A DNA stretch of 64,000 bases from Triticum aestivum. Lineage: Eukaryota; Streptophyta; Magnoliopsida; Poales; Poaceae. Below the pieces are notes generated by a model, which was not told the DNA's origin, did no database searches, and worked only from the letters and a program-made list of their open reading frames with translations. Positions 10,864 to 23,208 of the stretch are shown here, one piece after another (the first letter of the stretch is position 1; every line of letters starts with the position of its first letter). Made by a program: the position numbers and the translations under genes. The stretch lies in contig NC_057814.1 of the NCBI RefSeq assembly GCF_018294505.1, positions 298,141,072-298,205,071 of the forward strand, read 5' to 3'.

Positions 10864-11406
10864 TCACGAGCCACCGGGGCCCTGAGCCTCGGGAGGCGCT
10901 GGGGGCTCAGGTGGTTCCCTGAGGACCGTCTCCATCTCTGCCAGGACGGCGTGGTGCCTAGCCTCCTGAGCTACCAGGACACGCCGCAGGTTGCGCTGAT
11001 AGGCTGATGACACGCTCGGCAGGCTGAAAGGCATGCGAACGTAGCTGTGTGGTGGACCCTCGCAACGGCCCACGCGTGAAGGCCAGAAAAGCTCCTGAGA
11101 GGCGGCCCTGTTGAGCCCTGGGACGTTGATGCAGACGTGCAGCCCGGCATCCTCGCCTGGATGGGGAGCTGCGCCTCATGAGCGGCGGTCGCGCATGGCC
11201 CTTGCATCTTGCAGTTCCTGAGTGGTCTCGGTGATGAACTCCTGAGCGGTGGGCGCTCCTTGCCCTGTGTTCTCCTGAGGGAAACGTGCCGTGAAGCACG
11301 CCTACAAGTGGTGCCCAAGCGCCTCCCTTGTGATGTTAGCAAGGTCTGAGGCCCTCCAGAAGAGAGCCCTCGAACCTTGACCGAGGAGGGCGCTGGGCGC
11401 GCCTTC
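10864..11406 (-). pseudogene. E3 reverse transcriptase remnant (antisense, copy A)
   Basis: On the minus strand this follows the protease segment. It contains an RT fragment with VCINVPGLNRAAS-type and SYVRMPF(S/G)LPS motifs. These correspond to the 'cV.Y..LN.A' and 'MPFGL..A' regions of Tat-type RT, but the block that normally lies between them (D.YSGYHQI) is missing. A glutamate-, alanine- and proline-rich tail follows and ends at 10864. Copy B at 49336-49851 has the same missing block. Frames are broken in several places. Confidence 0.6.
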
Positions 11407-12300
11407 CTATGCGACAGAGGGAGGCGCCCCTGGATCGGGCGCTGATCCTGACGAGGTTCCAGCTACGACACAATCCTCCTGAGATCCTGCACGGTGCGGC
11501 TGCTTCTTCTTCTTGGGGAGGGCCTCAGGAGGGCCCTCGCCTTTGTTGTCGGGGTCGTCAATTGCTGCAGCTTGAAAAGCACGCTTGAGGGAGCACACCG
11601 CGTCTCTTTCTTCGCACGGGACCGTGATGATTCCGCCGCTTCCTGGCATCTTGAGGACGTTGTAGCCGCGGTGTGTGACCGCCATGAACTTGGCCAGGGC
11701 TGGATACCCAAGGATGGCGTTGTATGGCAGACGGATGTGCGCGACGTTGAAGTGGATGAGCTCGGTGCGGTAGTTCTTGCGTTCTCCGAAGGTGATAGGG
11801 AGGAGGACCTGCCCTATCGGTGTGGTGGAACCGTTGGTCACTCCTGAGAAAGGCTTGGTAGGCTGAAGCTGGTCATATGGCACTTGGAGGTTGTCGAGCG
11901 TGTCGACGGATAGGACGTTGAGCCATGCGCCACCGTCAATGAGGGTCTTGGTAACTTGCATGTTGCTGATGACTAGTGAGCAAACCATCGGGAGGGCACC
12001 AGCAGTTGCTGCGCACTTGAGCTGATCTGTCGAGTTGAAGGTGATGGCGCACTTGGACCACCTGAGCGGGCGCGTGGCTTCAAGCTTGGGGAGGACTGCA
12101 TTTACTTCACGAGCAAACTGTTTGAAGATGCGCTGCGAGGCTGGGGCCTGGGCTCCACCCAAGATGTATGTGATAGCGCGCGGCTCCTGGAAGCCCCCAG
12201 CCCCCTCGTCCTGATGGTGGTCGTCATTCCTTCTCGGTGGCGGCGGTAGCAGGGGAAGACCGGCATTGCCCTGAGGACGGTCCTCGCGAGGCTGGTCCCT
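11407..12300 (-). pseudogene. E3 gag end and protease (antisense, copy A)
   Basis: The clearest frame is 251 residues (12162-11407). It begins in the gag-protease linker and includes the protease core LIDGGAWLNVLS, where the usual DTG/DSG is DGG as in many Tat-lineage elements. It continues through PIGQVLLPITFG and ends in a lysine-rich tail. The right edge at 12300 is an abrupt joint to plus-strand RT/RNase H sequence. It matches copy B (49852-50741) closely along its length. The Gln codon CAG in PIGQVLL is intact here but is a stop in copy B. Confidence 0.7.
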
Positions 12301-13213
12301 TTGAGTCCCCAGAGGCCGACCAAGCCTTCCAAGACCTCAATAGACACCTAACTAGCCCACCGGTGATGGTGGCGCCATGACCTCTCGAGCCCCTGGTTCT
12401 CTACCTGGCCGCTACCCCGTACTCTGCCAGCGCAGTGCTGGTGGCGGTTCGGGAGGACCACCAAGCCAAGGGCGCACTGCGCCAAGCTACAACTGAAATG
12501 ACGCAAGATCAGGAAGGCGCCGCGAGAGCCGAAGCGGCGTCAACAGAAGACCAAGCTCGGCAGGACGACGTCACGGAGTCCCCCGCAAGCGACCAGGCAC
12601 CAGGAGTTCCACCACCTCAGGAGACGTCCGGGCCCCCGCAAGACACAAGCCTCACCAAAACGCCAGCCCTTGTCGAGCACCCGGTGTATTTTGTCAGCAC
12701 GGTGTTGCGGGGCGCAAGGGCACGATATCCCATGCCTCAGAAGCTCTTGCTCGCACTCTTGGTGGCCTCGCGCAAGTTGCAGCACTACTTCCAGGGCCAC
12801 CCCATCAAGGTCGTCTCAGCCTACCCATTGGAGAGAGTGCTCAGGAGCCCGAACTCCGCTGGAAGGGTCGCTAAGTGGAACATCGAGGTGCAAGCATTCC
12901 AGTTGGAGTTCAGCACTACCCGAGTCATCAAGGGAGCCGCGCTCGCTGATTTTGTGGCAGAATGGACGGATTCCCCGGCACTTGAAGTAGGCAAAGACCG
13001 GACCACCTCACCAGGAAGCGAGGCGCCGGACGGCTGGGTCATGTATTTCGATGGCGCCTTCGCGCATCAGGGTGCGGGGGCTGGGGCAGTACTCATCTCG
13101 CCCACTCAGGACAAGCTCTACTACGCCGTGCAGCTCTGCTTTCAGCAGGGCGAGAAGGTCTCCAACAACATCGCAGAATACGAGGGCCTCATAGCTGGCC
13201 TGAAGGCCGCAGG
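12301..13213 (+). pseudogene. E3 RT C-terminus and RNase H (sense)
   Basis: The plus-strand frame reads EADQAFQDLNRHL, an RT connection region, then an in-frame TGA at 12378-12380, then an open stretch. That stretch has the Gypsy RNase H-like segment (VYFVSTVLRGARARYP, HYFQGHPIKVV), a charged insert, and a second RNase H domain with YFDGAF and NNIAEYEGL. It ends in LKAAG, where the frame jumps straight into the polypurine tract region. The rest of RNase H, integrase and the antisense gene are therefore deleted. The joint carries the word GCCGCAGG (13206-13213), also found before the polypurine tract of the other copy. Confidence 0.7.
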
Positions 13214-13297
13214 CTTTGTAGGCCCGCGGCGCTCCGCGCTTGACCTTTGGCTTCACCTCAAAACCAAGCCCGAGCGCGCCTTGGGCCCGGGGGCTAC
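13214..13297 (+). other. E3 pre-LTR segment with polypurine tract
   Basis: It matches 8882-8965 and ends in GGGCCCGGGGGCTAC directly before the LTR. It is the plus-strand primer site for the LTR that follows. Confidence 0.7.
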
Positions 13298-13806
13298 TAT
13301 CGGCGTTTTAGGAATGGGGGTCCCCAGACTTGCCTGCCTGCGGCCCGCAGCGTGGCTTTGCTAGCAGGCCTGTATGGCCCATCTTCGTCAACAAGGCATT
13401 CAAGAAACTCGCGAGGGGCCAAGCCTCGCGGGGCGGACGACGCAAGACCTCCTCAGGAGTGGCCTCACCAGGCTGCCTCGCGAGGAGCGGAGAAATCAAG
13501 GCAGGGCAAACCTCGTGAGGCTCTCGTGACGTGAGCCATGACGATCAGGATCAGGCAGGTGCCAGCGCGCGTAGCGTCCTTGTTTCCTCTTTGGTGCTAA
13601 AGAGGCAAGCGCAGGCGCGGAGTACCGAGGCATCAAGCAAAGGTTTCCATATCAGTGTAACGACACCAAGACCAGCAGGCCAGCAGGACGGAGGTCACCA
13701 TGGAGCCCAAGATGGCTTCATCACCAGAGCCCTTTGCAGGCGAAGACCGCTTTTGTCACGATAGCTTGTACTAGCTGTCCCCTTTCAAATTGGCCGCCAT
13801 TGTTGG
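13298..13806 (+). repeat. E3 LTR copy 3, left part (split by E4)
   Basis: It begins TATCGGCGTTTTAGG, with the usual TG changed to TA. At 13806 it is interrupted by E4. The LTR resumes at 48946 and ends at 49315, for a rejoined length of about 879 bp. Confidence 0.9.
13802..13806 (+). repeat. Target site duplication of E4, left (GTTGG)
   Basis: The 5 bases GTTGG precede the TG of E4 and recur at 48941-48945 directly after its terminal CA. Confidence 0.9.
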
Positions 13807-16800
13807 TGTAACACACCGGATGTATCTTGCCATATTTGTAACTCCGACTCTAGCCATTTTCGGCTATGTGTTATGATATTCCCTTTGTGGTCGGGTTTTG
13901 TTTTTCCGTGTTTCATTTTGTTCATGTCATGCATCTCATATCATGTCATCAGGTGCATCTCATTTTGCATACGTGTTCGTCTCATGCATCCGAGCATTTT
14001 CCCCGTTGTCCGTTTTGCAATCCGGCACTCCCACCTCCTCCGGCGCACCCCCTCTTGTTTCTTTTCGTGAGCGGGTGTTGAACGTTCTCGGAATGGACCG
14101 AGTCTTGTCAAGTGGCCTTGGTATACCACCGGTAGACCACCGGTCAAGTTTCGTTCCATTTGGAGGTCGTTTGATACTCCAACGGTTAACCGGGTAACCG
14201 CAAAGTCCTTTTGTGTGTTGCAGCAAACCCCCCCTTCCAAACAGCCCAAAACCCCTCTAAGTCTCTTCCATGCTCTAGGGCGTTCGATCACGATCGTGTG
14301 GGCGAAAACCGCACTCCATTTGGAGTCTCCTAGCTCCCTCTACCTATAAACACCTCCCCCCTTCGAAATTCCGGATCCCCGAAACCCTAGCCCGTTCCTC
14401 CATGCCACCGGACGTGTCCGTCGCCGGCCGGACGAAACCCGCCGCCGCCTCCGGCCACCCACGCCGTGCCACGTGGCCCCGGCCACCGCGCGCGCCCGCG
14501 GCCCAGCAAGGCCCGCGTCAGCCCCCCCCCCGAGCCCGAGGCTCCCCCGCCGCCGCGCGCCTCCTTCTTCCTCCTCCGCCGAAGCCCGGCGCCGCCCCGC
14601 GCCAAGCCGTCGACCCCGCCGCCGTTTGCCGAGTTGCCGCGCCCGAGCCCGTCTCCGTCCCCGCCGCCTCCATCTCCGCCATCCCGCACCACGGCGAGCT
14701 CCGCGCCCGTCCCCGAGCCCCGGCGTCGCCGGCGCGTCCTCCTCCCTCTCCCTCCGCCCGAGCTCCGGCGAGAGCCCCAAGCTCCGGTCGCCGCGGCCTC
14801 TTCCCCGGCGAGCTCGTGAGCTCCCGATCCGATCTGAAAATCTCTACGGTTGACTTTTCTTCTCCCTCCCGAAATCCACCAAGTCCCAGTACTTTTGCAA
14901 TATATGCACATGTTCATTGCCTCATAACTCTCTGCATATAGCTCCGTTTCGTGCGTGTAATATATTGAAATGTTCTTCTTGAGATGCTCTTCATTTTGTT
15001 CCATTATGCCATGTTCTTTTGAGTCTATCTTGATGCCCAAATCTCGGGTGCAAGAGTGCTAGTTGTTGTTAACTGCTATTACTTATCAGAACTTGAGGAT
15101 TTGTTATTTTTGTTGCATTTAATCTGTGCATCTTATGGGCATGAGCTCTACATGTGTTTTGATATATGCCATGCCATCTTTACGGTGGTGTATGCTATGT
15201 ATTTTTGTGATCTCTGTGGTGACTAACACAAGCATGCATACTAGGCTTAGTGATGTTTCTGATTTCAGGGACGGTAATTTTACTGTCTGTGACTGCTGTT
15301 ATTTTGTTGCTATGTATCCATGTGGCTACAGAGAGATCCATGCTTATTTTGGAGATGTTCAGTAAGGATGTTTTGTAGATATAGTTGTGCTCTATCCATC
15401 CATGCCCCTGTTTGCAGTTATGGGGTGTCATAGCATGACTAAATCTTGCTCTACTTTTTCTATAAAATATTTCTGGCAGATTGTTAACATGATATTCAAT
15501 TTTGCCAAGCTTGTTGTAGTTGATCCTTTCATGCTATGTATTTGCTCTTGCCATGGATAGCTTTATAAACATGCCATCTTGCTGTAGGTATGCTTCTTTT
15601 GTCATGCATTGCTCTGTGGTGAGTGCATGAAGCTCACCAAGATGCCTTCATAATACTGTTTCTGCTATGCTCTGTTTTCTGCCAAGTCTGAAACCTGTTA
15701 ACGAAACTTGCTATGTTTACATGGGTGCCATCTTATCTGCTGATCCTTTTTGGCTTATCGTAAGTAAGGGACTTTTGTTATTTGCATTCAGTAGATTCAT
15801 GCCATGCCTTGTTTTTCTATGTTAAGTTCTGTAGCATGTTGATTTCTTGCTCTGAACATTGCTACCTGATGCTGTTTCAGCCATGTCCAGTAATTTCACT
15901 AAGTCTGTGAACCTGTTATCTTTTGCACTTTTGCCATGCTTGTTTGAACCTACTGTGGTGTGATCAGGCCGTAGCTCATTGTTCATCTTTTGTCAAGAAT
16001 CTCCTGTATATTACGGCCATATTCTTTGTTGCTATGTTGGAGTGCTGTAGCATAGTTTCTTGTTGCATTCTAAGTACTAACATGCTGTTAATCACAGATT
16101 CGTGTCATTCTTGTTTTGCTTGCCATTTGCAAACCGTGCATCCGTTTCCGGTGATCTTTATATCGATTTCGACCGAAATCATCTCATCTTTCCAGTGGCA
16201 TGCTTGGTTTGCCAAATTACTTCCTTGTTCATCATTTTTCCTTCCGGAGCACGCATACGCATCGGATATCATATCTTGCATATCATTCATGTATTGCATC
16301 ATGTTGCTTGTGCATCTCCCGTGATTGATTGTGGTTCCATTGCTTGTGTTCTTGTTTTCGGTAGAGCCGGGAGACGAGTTCGTGAACGAGGAACCTGTTG
16401 ACTACGCTTACGAGGATCAAGCTTTCGACAACTCTGAGAACCTTGCAGGCAAGATGACCATACCCTCGAAATCACTTCTATCTTTGCTTTGCTAGTTGTT
16501 CGTTCTATTGCCATGCTGCGCTACCTACCACTTGCTATATCATGCCTCCCATATTGCCATGCCAAGCCTCTAACCATCCTTTTCCTAGCAAACCGTTGTT
16601 TGGCTAAGTTACCGCTTTTGCTCAGCCCTTCTTATAGCGTTGCTAGTTGCAGGTGAAGTTGAAGTTGGTTCCATGTTGGAACATGGATATTTTGGGATAT
16701 CACAATATCTCTTAATTAATTAATGCATCTATATATTTGGTAAAGGGTGGAAGGCTCGGCCTTATGCCTGGTGTTTTGTTCCACTCTTACCGCCCTAGTT

Positions 16801-18058
16801 TCCGTCATACCGGTATTATGTTCCTTGAGTTTGCGTTCCTTACGCGGTTGGGTGATTTATGGGACCCCCTTGACAGTTCGCCTTGAATAAAACCCCTCCA
16901 GCAAGGCCCAACTTTGGTTTTACCATTTGCCACCTAAGCCTTTTCCCTTGGGTTTTCGCGAGCCCGAGGATCATCTTTATTTAAACCCCCGGGCCAGTGT
17001 TCCTCTGAGTGCTGGTCCAAACTAGAGCCACTTGCAGCGCCACCTTGGGGAAACTCGAGGATTGGTTTTAGTTGTACCTAGTGTTCATCCGGTGTGCCCT
17101 GAGAACGAGATATGTGCAGCTCCTATCGGGATTTGTCGGCACATTCGGGCGGCTTTGCTGGTCTTCTTTAACATTGTTGAAATGTCTTGTAAACCAGGAT
17201 TCCGAGACTGATCGGGTCTTCCTGGGAGAAGGTTTATCCTTCGTTGATCATGAGAGCTTATAATGGGCTAAGTTGGGACACCCCTGCAGGGTAATATCTT
17301 TCGAAAGTCATGCCCACGGTTATGAGGCAGATGGGAATTTGTTAATGTCCAGTTGTAGAGAACTTGTCACTTGACCCAATTAAAATACATCAACCGTGTG
17401 TGTAGCCGTGATGGTCTCTTCTCGGCGGAGTCCGGGAAGTGAACACGGTTTGAGTTATGCATGAACGTAAGTAGTTTCAGGATCACTTCTAGCTTCGTGA
17501 TCGTTGTGTTGCTTCTCTTCTCGCTCTCTCTTGCGTATGTTAGCCACCATATATGCTTAGTGCTTGCTGCAGCTCCACCTCATTACACCATCCTTTCCTA
17601 TAAGCTTAAATAGTCTTGATCTCGCGGGTGTGAGATTGCTGAGTCCTCGTGACTCACAGATTCTACCAAAACAGTTGCAGGTGCCGACGATGCCAGTGCA
17701 GATGACGCAACCGAGCTCAAGTGGGAGTTCGATGAGGAACGTGGGCGTTATTATGTTTCTTTTCCTGATGATCAGTAGTGGAGCCCAGTTGGGACGATCG
17801 GGGCTCTAGCATTTGGGGTTATCTTATTTTCATTTGGATTTGACCGTAGTCGGTCTATGTGTGGATTTTGGATGATGTATGTATTATATTTATGTATTGT
17901 GCGAAGTGGCGATTGTAAGCCAACTCTCGTTATCCCATTCTAGTTCATTACATGGGATTGTGTGAAGATAACCCTTCTTGCGACAATACCACAATGCGGT
18001 TATGCCTCTAAGTCGTGCCTCGACACGTTGGAGATATAGCCGCATCGTGGGTGTTACA
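13807..18058 (+). repeat. E4 5' LTR (4.25 kb)
   Basis: It runs from TGTAACACACCGGATG to CGTGGGTGTTACA. A TATA box (TACCTATAAACACC) is at 14341-14354, followed by a GC-rich block (14400-14820) and then T-rich, ATG-rich sequence to about 16700. The GC-rich block is open in several frames. The ATG at 14402 is GTG in the 3' LTR copy, so no conserved coding is supported. The 3' partner is 32346-35049 plus 48023-48940. Confidence 0.9.
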
Positions 18059-18060
18059 AG

Positions 18061-18075
18061 TTGGTAATCAGAGTC
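18061..18075 (+). other. E4 primer binding site
   Basis: TTGGTAATCAGAGTC, two bases after the LTR, resembles the initiator-methionine tRNA primer site (TTGGTATCAGAGCC). It differs by an inserted A and a C-to-T change. Confidence 0.7.
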
Positions 18076-19214
18076 ATCCTCGACTTAGGAGCCCCCTGCT
18101 TGATCGAATCGCTGGCGTTGTTGAGTCTAGAACAAAAATGTTTTGAATCTTAGGATTATATATATCGAAGAGTAGGATTCTTTTTACTCCTCAGTCCCTT
18201 CGTCGCTCTGGTGAGGCCTCCTGACGTAGAAGTTTTGACTCTTCTCTCCTCAAATTTCACTAAAAAAATTTAGGATCACGCGGGTATCTTAGAATCGTTT
18301 CGATGGTTTTGTGATGAGAACATTGTTCTTGGTGCCTCCTGACATTTAGGGGTTGTGGCAGTGTCCCAGGGAGTTGAGCTCCGAGGTGTTGTCGTCACAA
18401 TTTTATCGTTGCAATTCTGGAATACCTGAGTTTCGCCGACATCGAAATCTCTTTTATGCAGTTATTGGTGAGATCACCTCGACGCCACCCAGTATTGGGG
18501 CGGGAGTTCGGGAGTATTGCCATAACTCGTATAACGGATGCTTTTCGAAGGTTGAGGTACACGATTTCCGAAGGTTTCTTGGTTATGTGTTGACGGATGG
18601 ATACAGCTGGATCTAGGGATTGCTCGTTTGGGTGATATATTTTGTCTCCCCTGTATCCCCAACACCAGATTGCATAACCAGAAAGTTTTGGGAGTTTATA
18701 AGTGGGAATTCAAGTAGCTTCTAGGATATCTTTCCGACAGACGCATGATATGAGATTGGGGTTCGACGTCTAGTGGTCCGCCTTTCCACGGTTGGTTTTA
18801 CAGTGGTCTCGTAGTGTCTTAAAGAGTCCTTGGCTATGCCGACTCGGGGACGCTTCGTATGTCATGTGCACTGCCTTGTACATGATGGTGCTGTACGATC
18901 GAGCCCGTGTGGGCCCCACCACGAAAACTTCGGACGAAATCTCTATCATATGTTTGTTCCGGCTTATTCTGCAAGCCAATACTTTGTTTTGTTTTGAATT
19001 GTGGTATTCGAGTTGCTTCGAAGTCAAATGTTGATTCCATACCTTTTTCTAAGTGGCTTCTCAACTTAATGGAAGTGTGATGATTTACTATGGAATTCAT
19101 TCGTTCATCCTCGTTCGAATGTTTATTGTGAAGACTATATGTTGCAATTTCTATCCGTTGATTCTACTTGTCTATTTGTCTATCAAGATGCTAACGGATG
19201 TCACCCTCTTCAGG
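18076..19214 (+). other. E4 untranslated leader
   Basis: There are no coding signals. This is the usual leader between primer site and gag. A frame upstream of 19215 is open from 19053, but gag-like sequence begins only at MAPPTRQ. Confidence 0.6.
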
Positions 19215-19982
19215 ATGGCTCCGCCAACGCGTCAAAATCCGGAATGCAATGAAGGGACTCAGGCGAACCCTCCGCCACCACCTCCGCCTCCGGAGCCATG
19301 GCAAGCTATCATGGCAGCCACCAATGCCAATGCTCAGATGATTTTGCAACTCTTGCAAGAACGCACCCAAGGGCAAGGAAATCAAGGCCAAGGCAACAAT
19401 CAGCCTCACTTCGCTAACCTCAACCAGTTTCTCGCAAATCAGCCCAAGTCTTTCAGCTACTGTGCCGAGGCCACAGATGCCGATGATTGGCTCGTGGACA
19501 TCAACAAGCATTCTGAATGTAGCAATGTCAGGCCTGAGGACTATGTCAAGTTCGCTTCTTTTCAACTCAAGGACCAAGCTGCTGATTGGTATCAACAATA
19601 CAAAGATTCCAGAGGAGGTCATGTGATCACTTGGACTGACTTCTGTCGGGACTTCAAAGCTCACCACATTCCACAAAGTGTTGTTGAGAGTAAGCGTGAG
19701 GAGTTCCGCAATCTCAAGCAAGGCAACATGTCTGTGTATCAATTCAACATCCAGTTTCAGAAACTTGCTCGCTTCGCTAAACAAGACGTTCCTGATGAAA
19801 AGAGCATGATCTATCACTTCAGAGGTGGCCTTAGAGAGGATCTGAAGTTAGCTCTCGTTCTTGTTGAGCCTACTCAGTTTGATCAATACTACAATATGGC
19901 ACTGAAGCAAGAGGCTGCTCAGCTCAAGTGTGAGGCTTCTAAGAAGAGAGGGAGGGACGCAGTTCAGTCTTCTTCTTCCTAG
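19215..19982 (+). CDS. E4 gag
   Basis: This is a 255-residue open frame from the Met at 19215 ([12 protein letters not shown]), reading to TAG at 19980-19982. It has a proline run at about residues 17-28, a Gln-rich stretch (about 50-65), and the Retrotrans_gag domain from about residue 85 to 215 ([29 protein letters not shown], [12 protein letters not shown]). It ends in a lysine- and serine-rich tail. Gag forms the virus-like particle that packages element RNA. The zinc knuckle is in the next frame, so the stop here comes from a frame change near the TCTTCTTCTTCC run (19968-19979) and not from a natural gag end. Nested insertions do not touch it. Confidence 0.75.
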   Translation: MAPPTRQNPECNEGTQANPPPPPPPPEPWQAIMAATNANAQMILQLLQERTQGQGNQGQGNNQPHFANLNQFLANQPKSFSYCAEATDADDWLVDINKHSECSNVRPEDYVKFASFQLKDQAADWYQQYKDSRGGHVITWTDFCRDFKAHHIPQSVVESKREEFRNLKQGNMSVYQFNIQFQKLARFAKQDVPDEKSMIYHFRGGLREDLKLALVLVEPTQFDQYYNMALKQEAAQLKCEASKKRGRDAVQSSSS

Positions 19983-22900
19983 TGGCTGCTAAGCAACAGA
20001 AGTTCTGGTTGCCTCCTCCTCCTCCGTTTCGTCAGCCTTACCAGCAGAAGAACAAAGGTGGCCATGGATCTTCCCACTCTTGCAACTCTGGCTATCAGAA
20101 CAAGTCTCAGAATCAAGCTCCAAAGTCCAATGCTCCTTATCATCGCCCACTCTCAGAGGTGACTTGCAACAAGTGTCAGCAGAAAGGTCACTATGCTCAC
20201 AAGTGCTTCAACCAAAGATGTCTTTCGCCTCATCCTCCTGTGAGATCTTCCAGCAATGCAGTGGTCAAGCATAATCCCAAGTCTGCAAAGGTGAACATGA
20301 TGAATGCAGCTCAAGTGGAGGAATCTACTGATGTGATAATGGGTAATCTCTCAGTTAATGATATTCCTGCAAAAGTCTTATTTGATACTGGTGCATCTCT
20401 TTCTTTCATTTCAAGACCTTTTGTTGCCAAGCATGAGTTTGTGACGGAAAAGATTCCTATCCTGTTGAAGATTGTGTCACCGGGTAAGCAAATGACATCT
20501 AATAATTGTGTCCCGGATGTTTCCATCAAGATGGGGAACTATAAATTTCTGTCTAAACCAATTGTTCTTGGTGACTCGGATATTGACCTAATTCTTGGGA
20601 TGGACTGGCTTTCTCAGCACAAGGCTCAACTTGATTGTGCTGCCAGGGAAATTCATTTGACACACTCTTCTGAGGATGTTATCATTTATGCCGCTCGTGA
20701 TGAAACCATTCGGTTGTTTTCTCTCAATGAGAAGGGCGAGTTGAATGCCATCTCTCAGATTCTAGTCGTTTGTGAGTATCAAGATGTCTTTCCAGAAGAG
20801 CTTCCGGGTATGCCTCCTCACCGGCCAGTTGAGTTCGTTATTGATCTTGAGCCGGGCACTGAACCCGTTTGCAAGCGTCCTTACAAGCTAGGACCCAAGG
20901 AGCTGAAGGAATTGAAGAAACAGCTCGATGAACAAGAGCGTCTGGGTTTGATCAGACCGAGTTCATCTCCATGGGGTTGTGGTGTTCTTTTTGTCCAGAA
21001 GAAGGATGGCACGAACCGACTTTGTGTCGACTACCGTCCATTGAACAAGAAGACAATCAAGAACAAGTATCCACTTCCCAACATCAATGAGCTATTCGAG
21101 CAACTTAAAGGTGCTAAAGTATTCTCCAAGCTTGACCTTCATATGGGTTATCATCAGATTCGCATTCGTGAAGAAGATATTCCCAAGACAGCACTCAGAA
21201 CAAGCTTTGGTTCTTATGAATATACTGTCATGTCTTTCGGCCTTGTCAATGCTCCTCCAACATTCTCTCGAATGATGAATTTCATCTTCAACCCCTATAC
21301 CAATGAATTCGTCCTGGTGTATCTCGATGATATCTTGGTCTTCTCCAAGAATAAGAAGGATCATGCCAAACATTTGCGATTGGTGCTCGACAAGCTCAGA
21401 GAGTATCAATTCTATGCGAAGTTTTCCAAATGTGAGTTTTGGCTCAATGAAGTTCTTTACCTGGGTCATATCATCTCTGCCAAGGGCATCGCTGTTAATC
21501 CCGAGAAGGTGTCTGCAGTTGTGAATTGGGAACCTCCTCAGAATGTCAAGCAGCTTCGCAGTTTTCTTGGTCTTGCAAGCTATTGCCGAAGATTTGTTGA
21601 GAATTTCTCTAATATTGCAAAGCCTCTTTCCAACCTCCTCCAGAAGCATGTGAAGTATGTCTGGTCTCTTGAGTGTGACGTTGCTTTCAACACTCTCAAA
21701 GAGAAACTCGTCACAGCTCCTGTCTTAACTCCTCCTGACGAATCCAAGTCATTCGAAGTTTTCTGTGATGCTTCTCTCCAAGGTCTCGGTGCTGTGTAAA
21801 TGCAATAGAAGAAAGTTGTGGCCTATACCTCTCGTCAGTTGAAGCCCAATGAAAAGAACTACCCCACTCACGATCTTGAGTTGGCGGTAGTTGTCCATGC
21901 ATTAATAACATGGAGACATCTCTTGTTCGGAAGAAAAGTGGACATATTCACCGATCACAAGAGTCTCAAGTACATCTTCACTCAGCCCAACCTCAACCTC
22001 AGGCAGACTCGATGGGTCGAAATGATTCAAGAGTACAATCCGAGTATTGAATATACTCCAGGCAAAGCCAATGTCATTGCAGATGCTTTGAGCAGGAAGG
22101 CTTATTGCAACAGCTTAATTCTCAAGCCATTTCAACCGGATCTTTGTGAAGCTTTCCGCAAGCTGAATCTCCAAGTTGTTCCTCAAGGCTTTCTTGCCAA
22201 CCTCATAGTCTCTCCTACTTTGGAAGATCAAATTCGTGAGGCACAACTCCTGGATACCATGGTGAAGAAGGTGAAACGCGGGTATCGACAAGGGTCTTTC
22301 CAAATACAAGTGCTATCGCATTGATGACAGAGACACTTTATTCTTCGAGGACCGGATTGTGGTTCCTAAAGGTGATCTAAGGAAAGTCATTATGAACGAG
22401 GCGCACAATTCTCTTCTTTCCATTCATCCTGGAAGTACGAAGATGTACCATGACCTCAAGCAGTCGTATTGGTGGACTCGAATGAAGCGAGAAATCGCTC
22501 AATTCATGAACGAATGTGATGTCTGTCGAAGAGTGAAAGCAGAACACCAACGACCAGCTGGTCTCCTCCAACCTCTTGCTATCCCAATGTGGAAGTTTGA
22601 TCATATCGAAATGGATTCGTGACTGGTTTCCCAAGTCCAAGCGTGGAAATGATGCTATCTTCATTGTCATTGACAAGCTTTCTAAAGTGGCTCATTTCCT
22701 TCCAATCGAAGAATCCATCACAGCAGCTCAGTTGGCAGAGCTATACACCTCCAGGATTGTCTCCTTGCACAGCATTCCACAATTGTTTTCTTCAGATCGT
22801 GGAAGCATCTTCACTTCTAAGTTCTGGGACTCCTTCCAGAAGGCCATGGGCACCAACATTCGCTTCAGCACAGCTTTCCACCCTCAAACTAGTGGCCAAG

Positions 22901-23208
22901 TCGAGCGAGTCAATCAAATCCTTGAAGATATGCTCAGGGCTTGTGTCATTTCCTTTGGCATGAAATGGGAAGATTGTCTTCCATATGCCGAATTCTCCTA
23001 CAACAACAGCTTCCAAGCGAGTTCGGGCAAGGCCCCATTCGAGATTCTCTATGGCAGAAAGTGTCATACTCCTCTCAATTGGTCAGAGACTGGTGAACGC
23101 CAACTTCTTGGCAATGACTTAATCACAGAGGCTGAAGAAATGTGTAAAGTCATTCGTGAAAATCTCAAAGCCGTGCAATCGTGCCAGAAGAGTTACTATG
23201 ATAGTAAG
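19983..23208 (+). pseudogene. E4 pol: zinc knuckle, protease, RT, RNase H, integrase (broken)
   Basis: The order is as follows. The zinc knuckle [14 protein letters not shown] starts at about 20164. The protease has LFDTGAS (Asp at 20384) and [10 protein letters not shown] covers about 20790-21500, with YLDDILVFS at 20320+1000 (21320-21346). RNase H has FCDASLQG and later THDLELAVV and FTDHKSL. Integrase has H/C zinc-binding residues near 22420-22530, SDRGSIFTSKFW, and the glutamate in NQILEDML. Lesions are TAA at 21797-21799 and TAG at 21806-21808, a frameshift in the CGCGGG region near 22280, and a one-base loss near 22616 beside the first integrase Asp. E5 is inserted at 23209. Codons continue after E5 at 31866. 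The active-site residues that remain look normal, so decay is recent. Confidence 0.85.
23204..23208 (+). repeat. Target site duplication of E5, left (GTAAG)
   Basis: GTAAG precedes the E5 LTR and is repeated at 31861-31865. Confidence 0.9.

Noticed and set aside
14387..15040. Overlapping long frames in the E4 LTR GC-rich block, including one starting at 14402 just after the TATA box
   Set aside because: The ATG at 14402 is GTG in the other LTR, and frames are open in several phases at once. Composition explains them.
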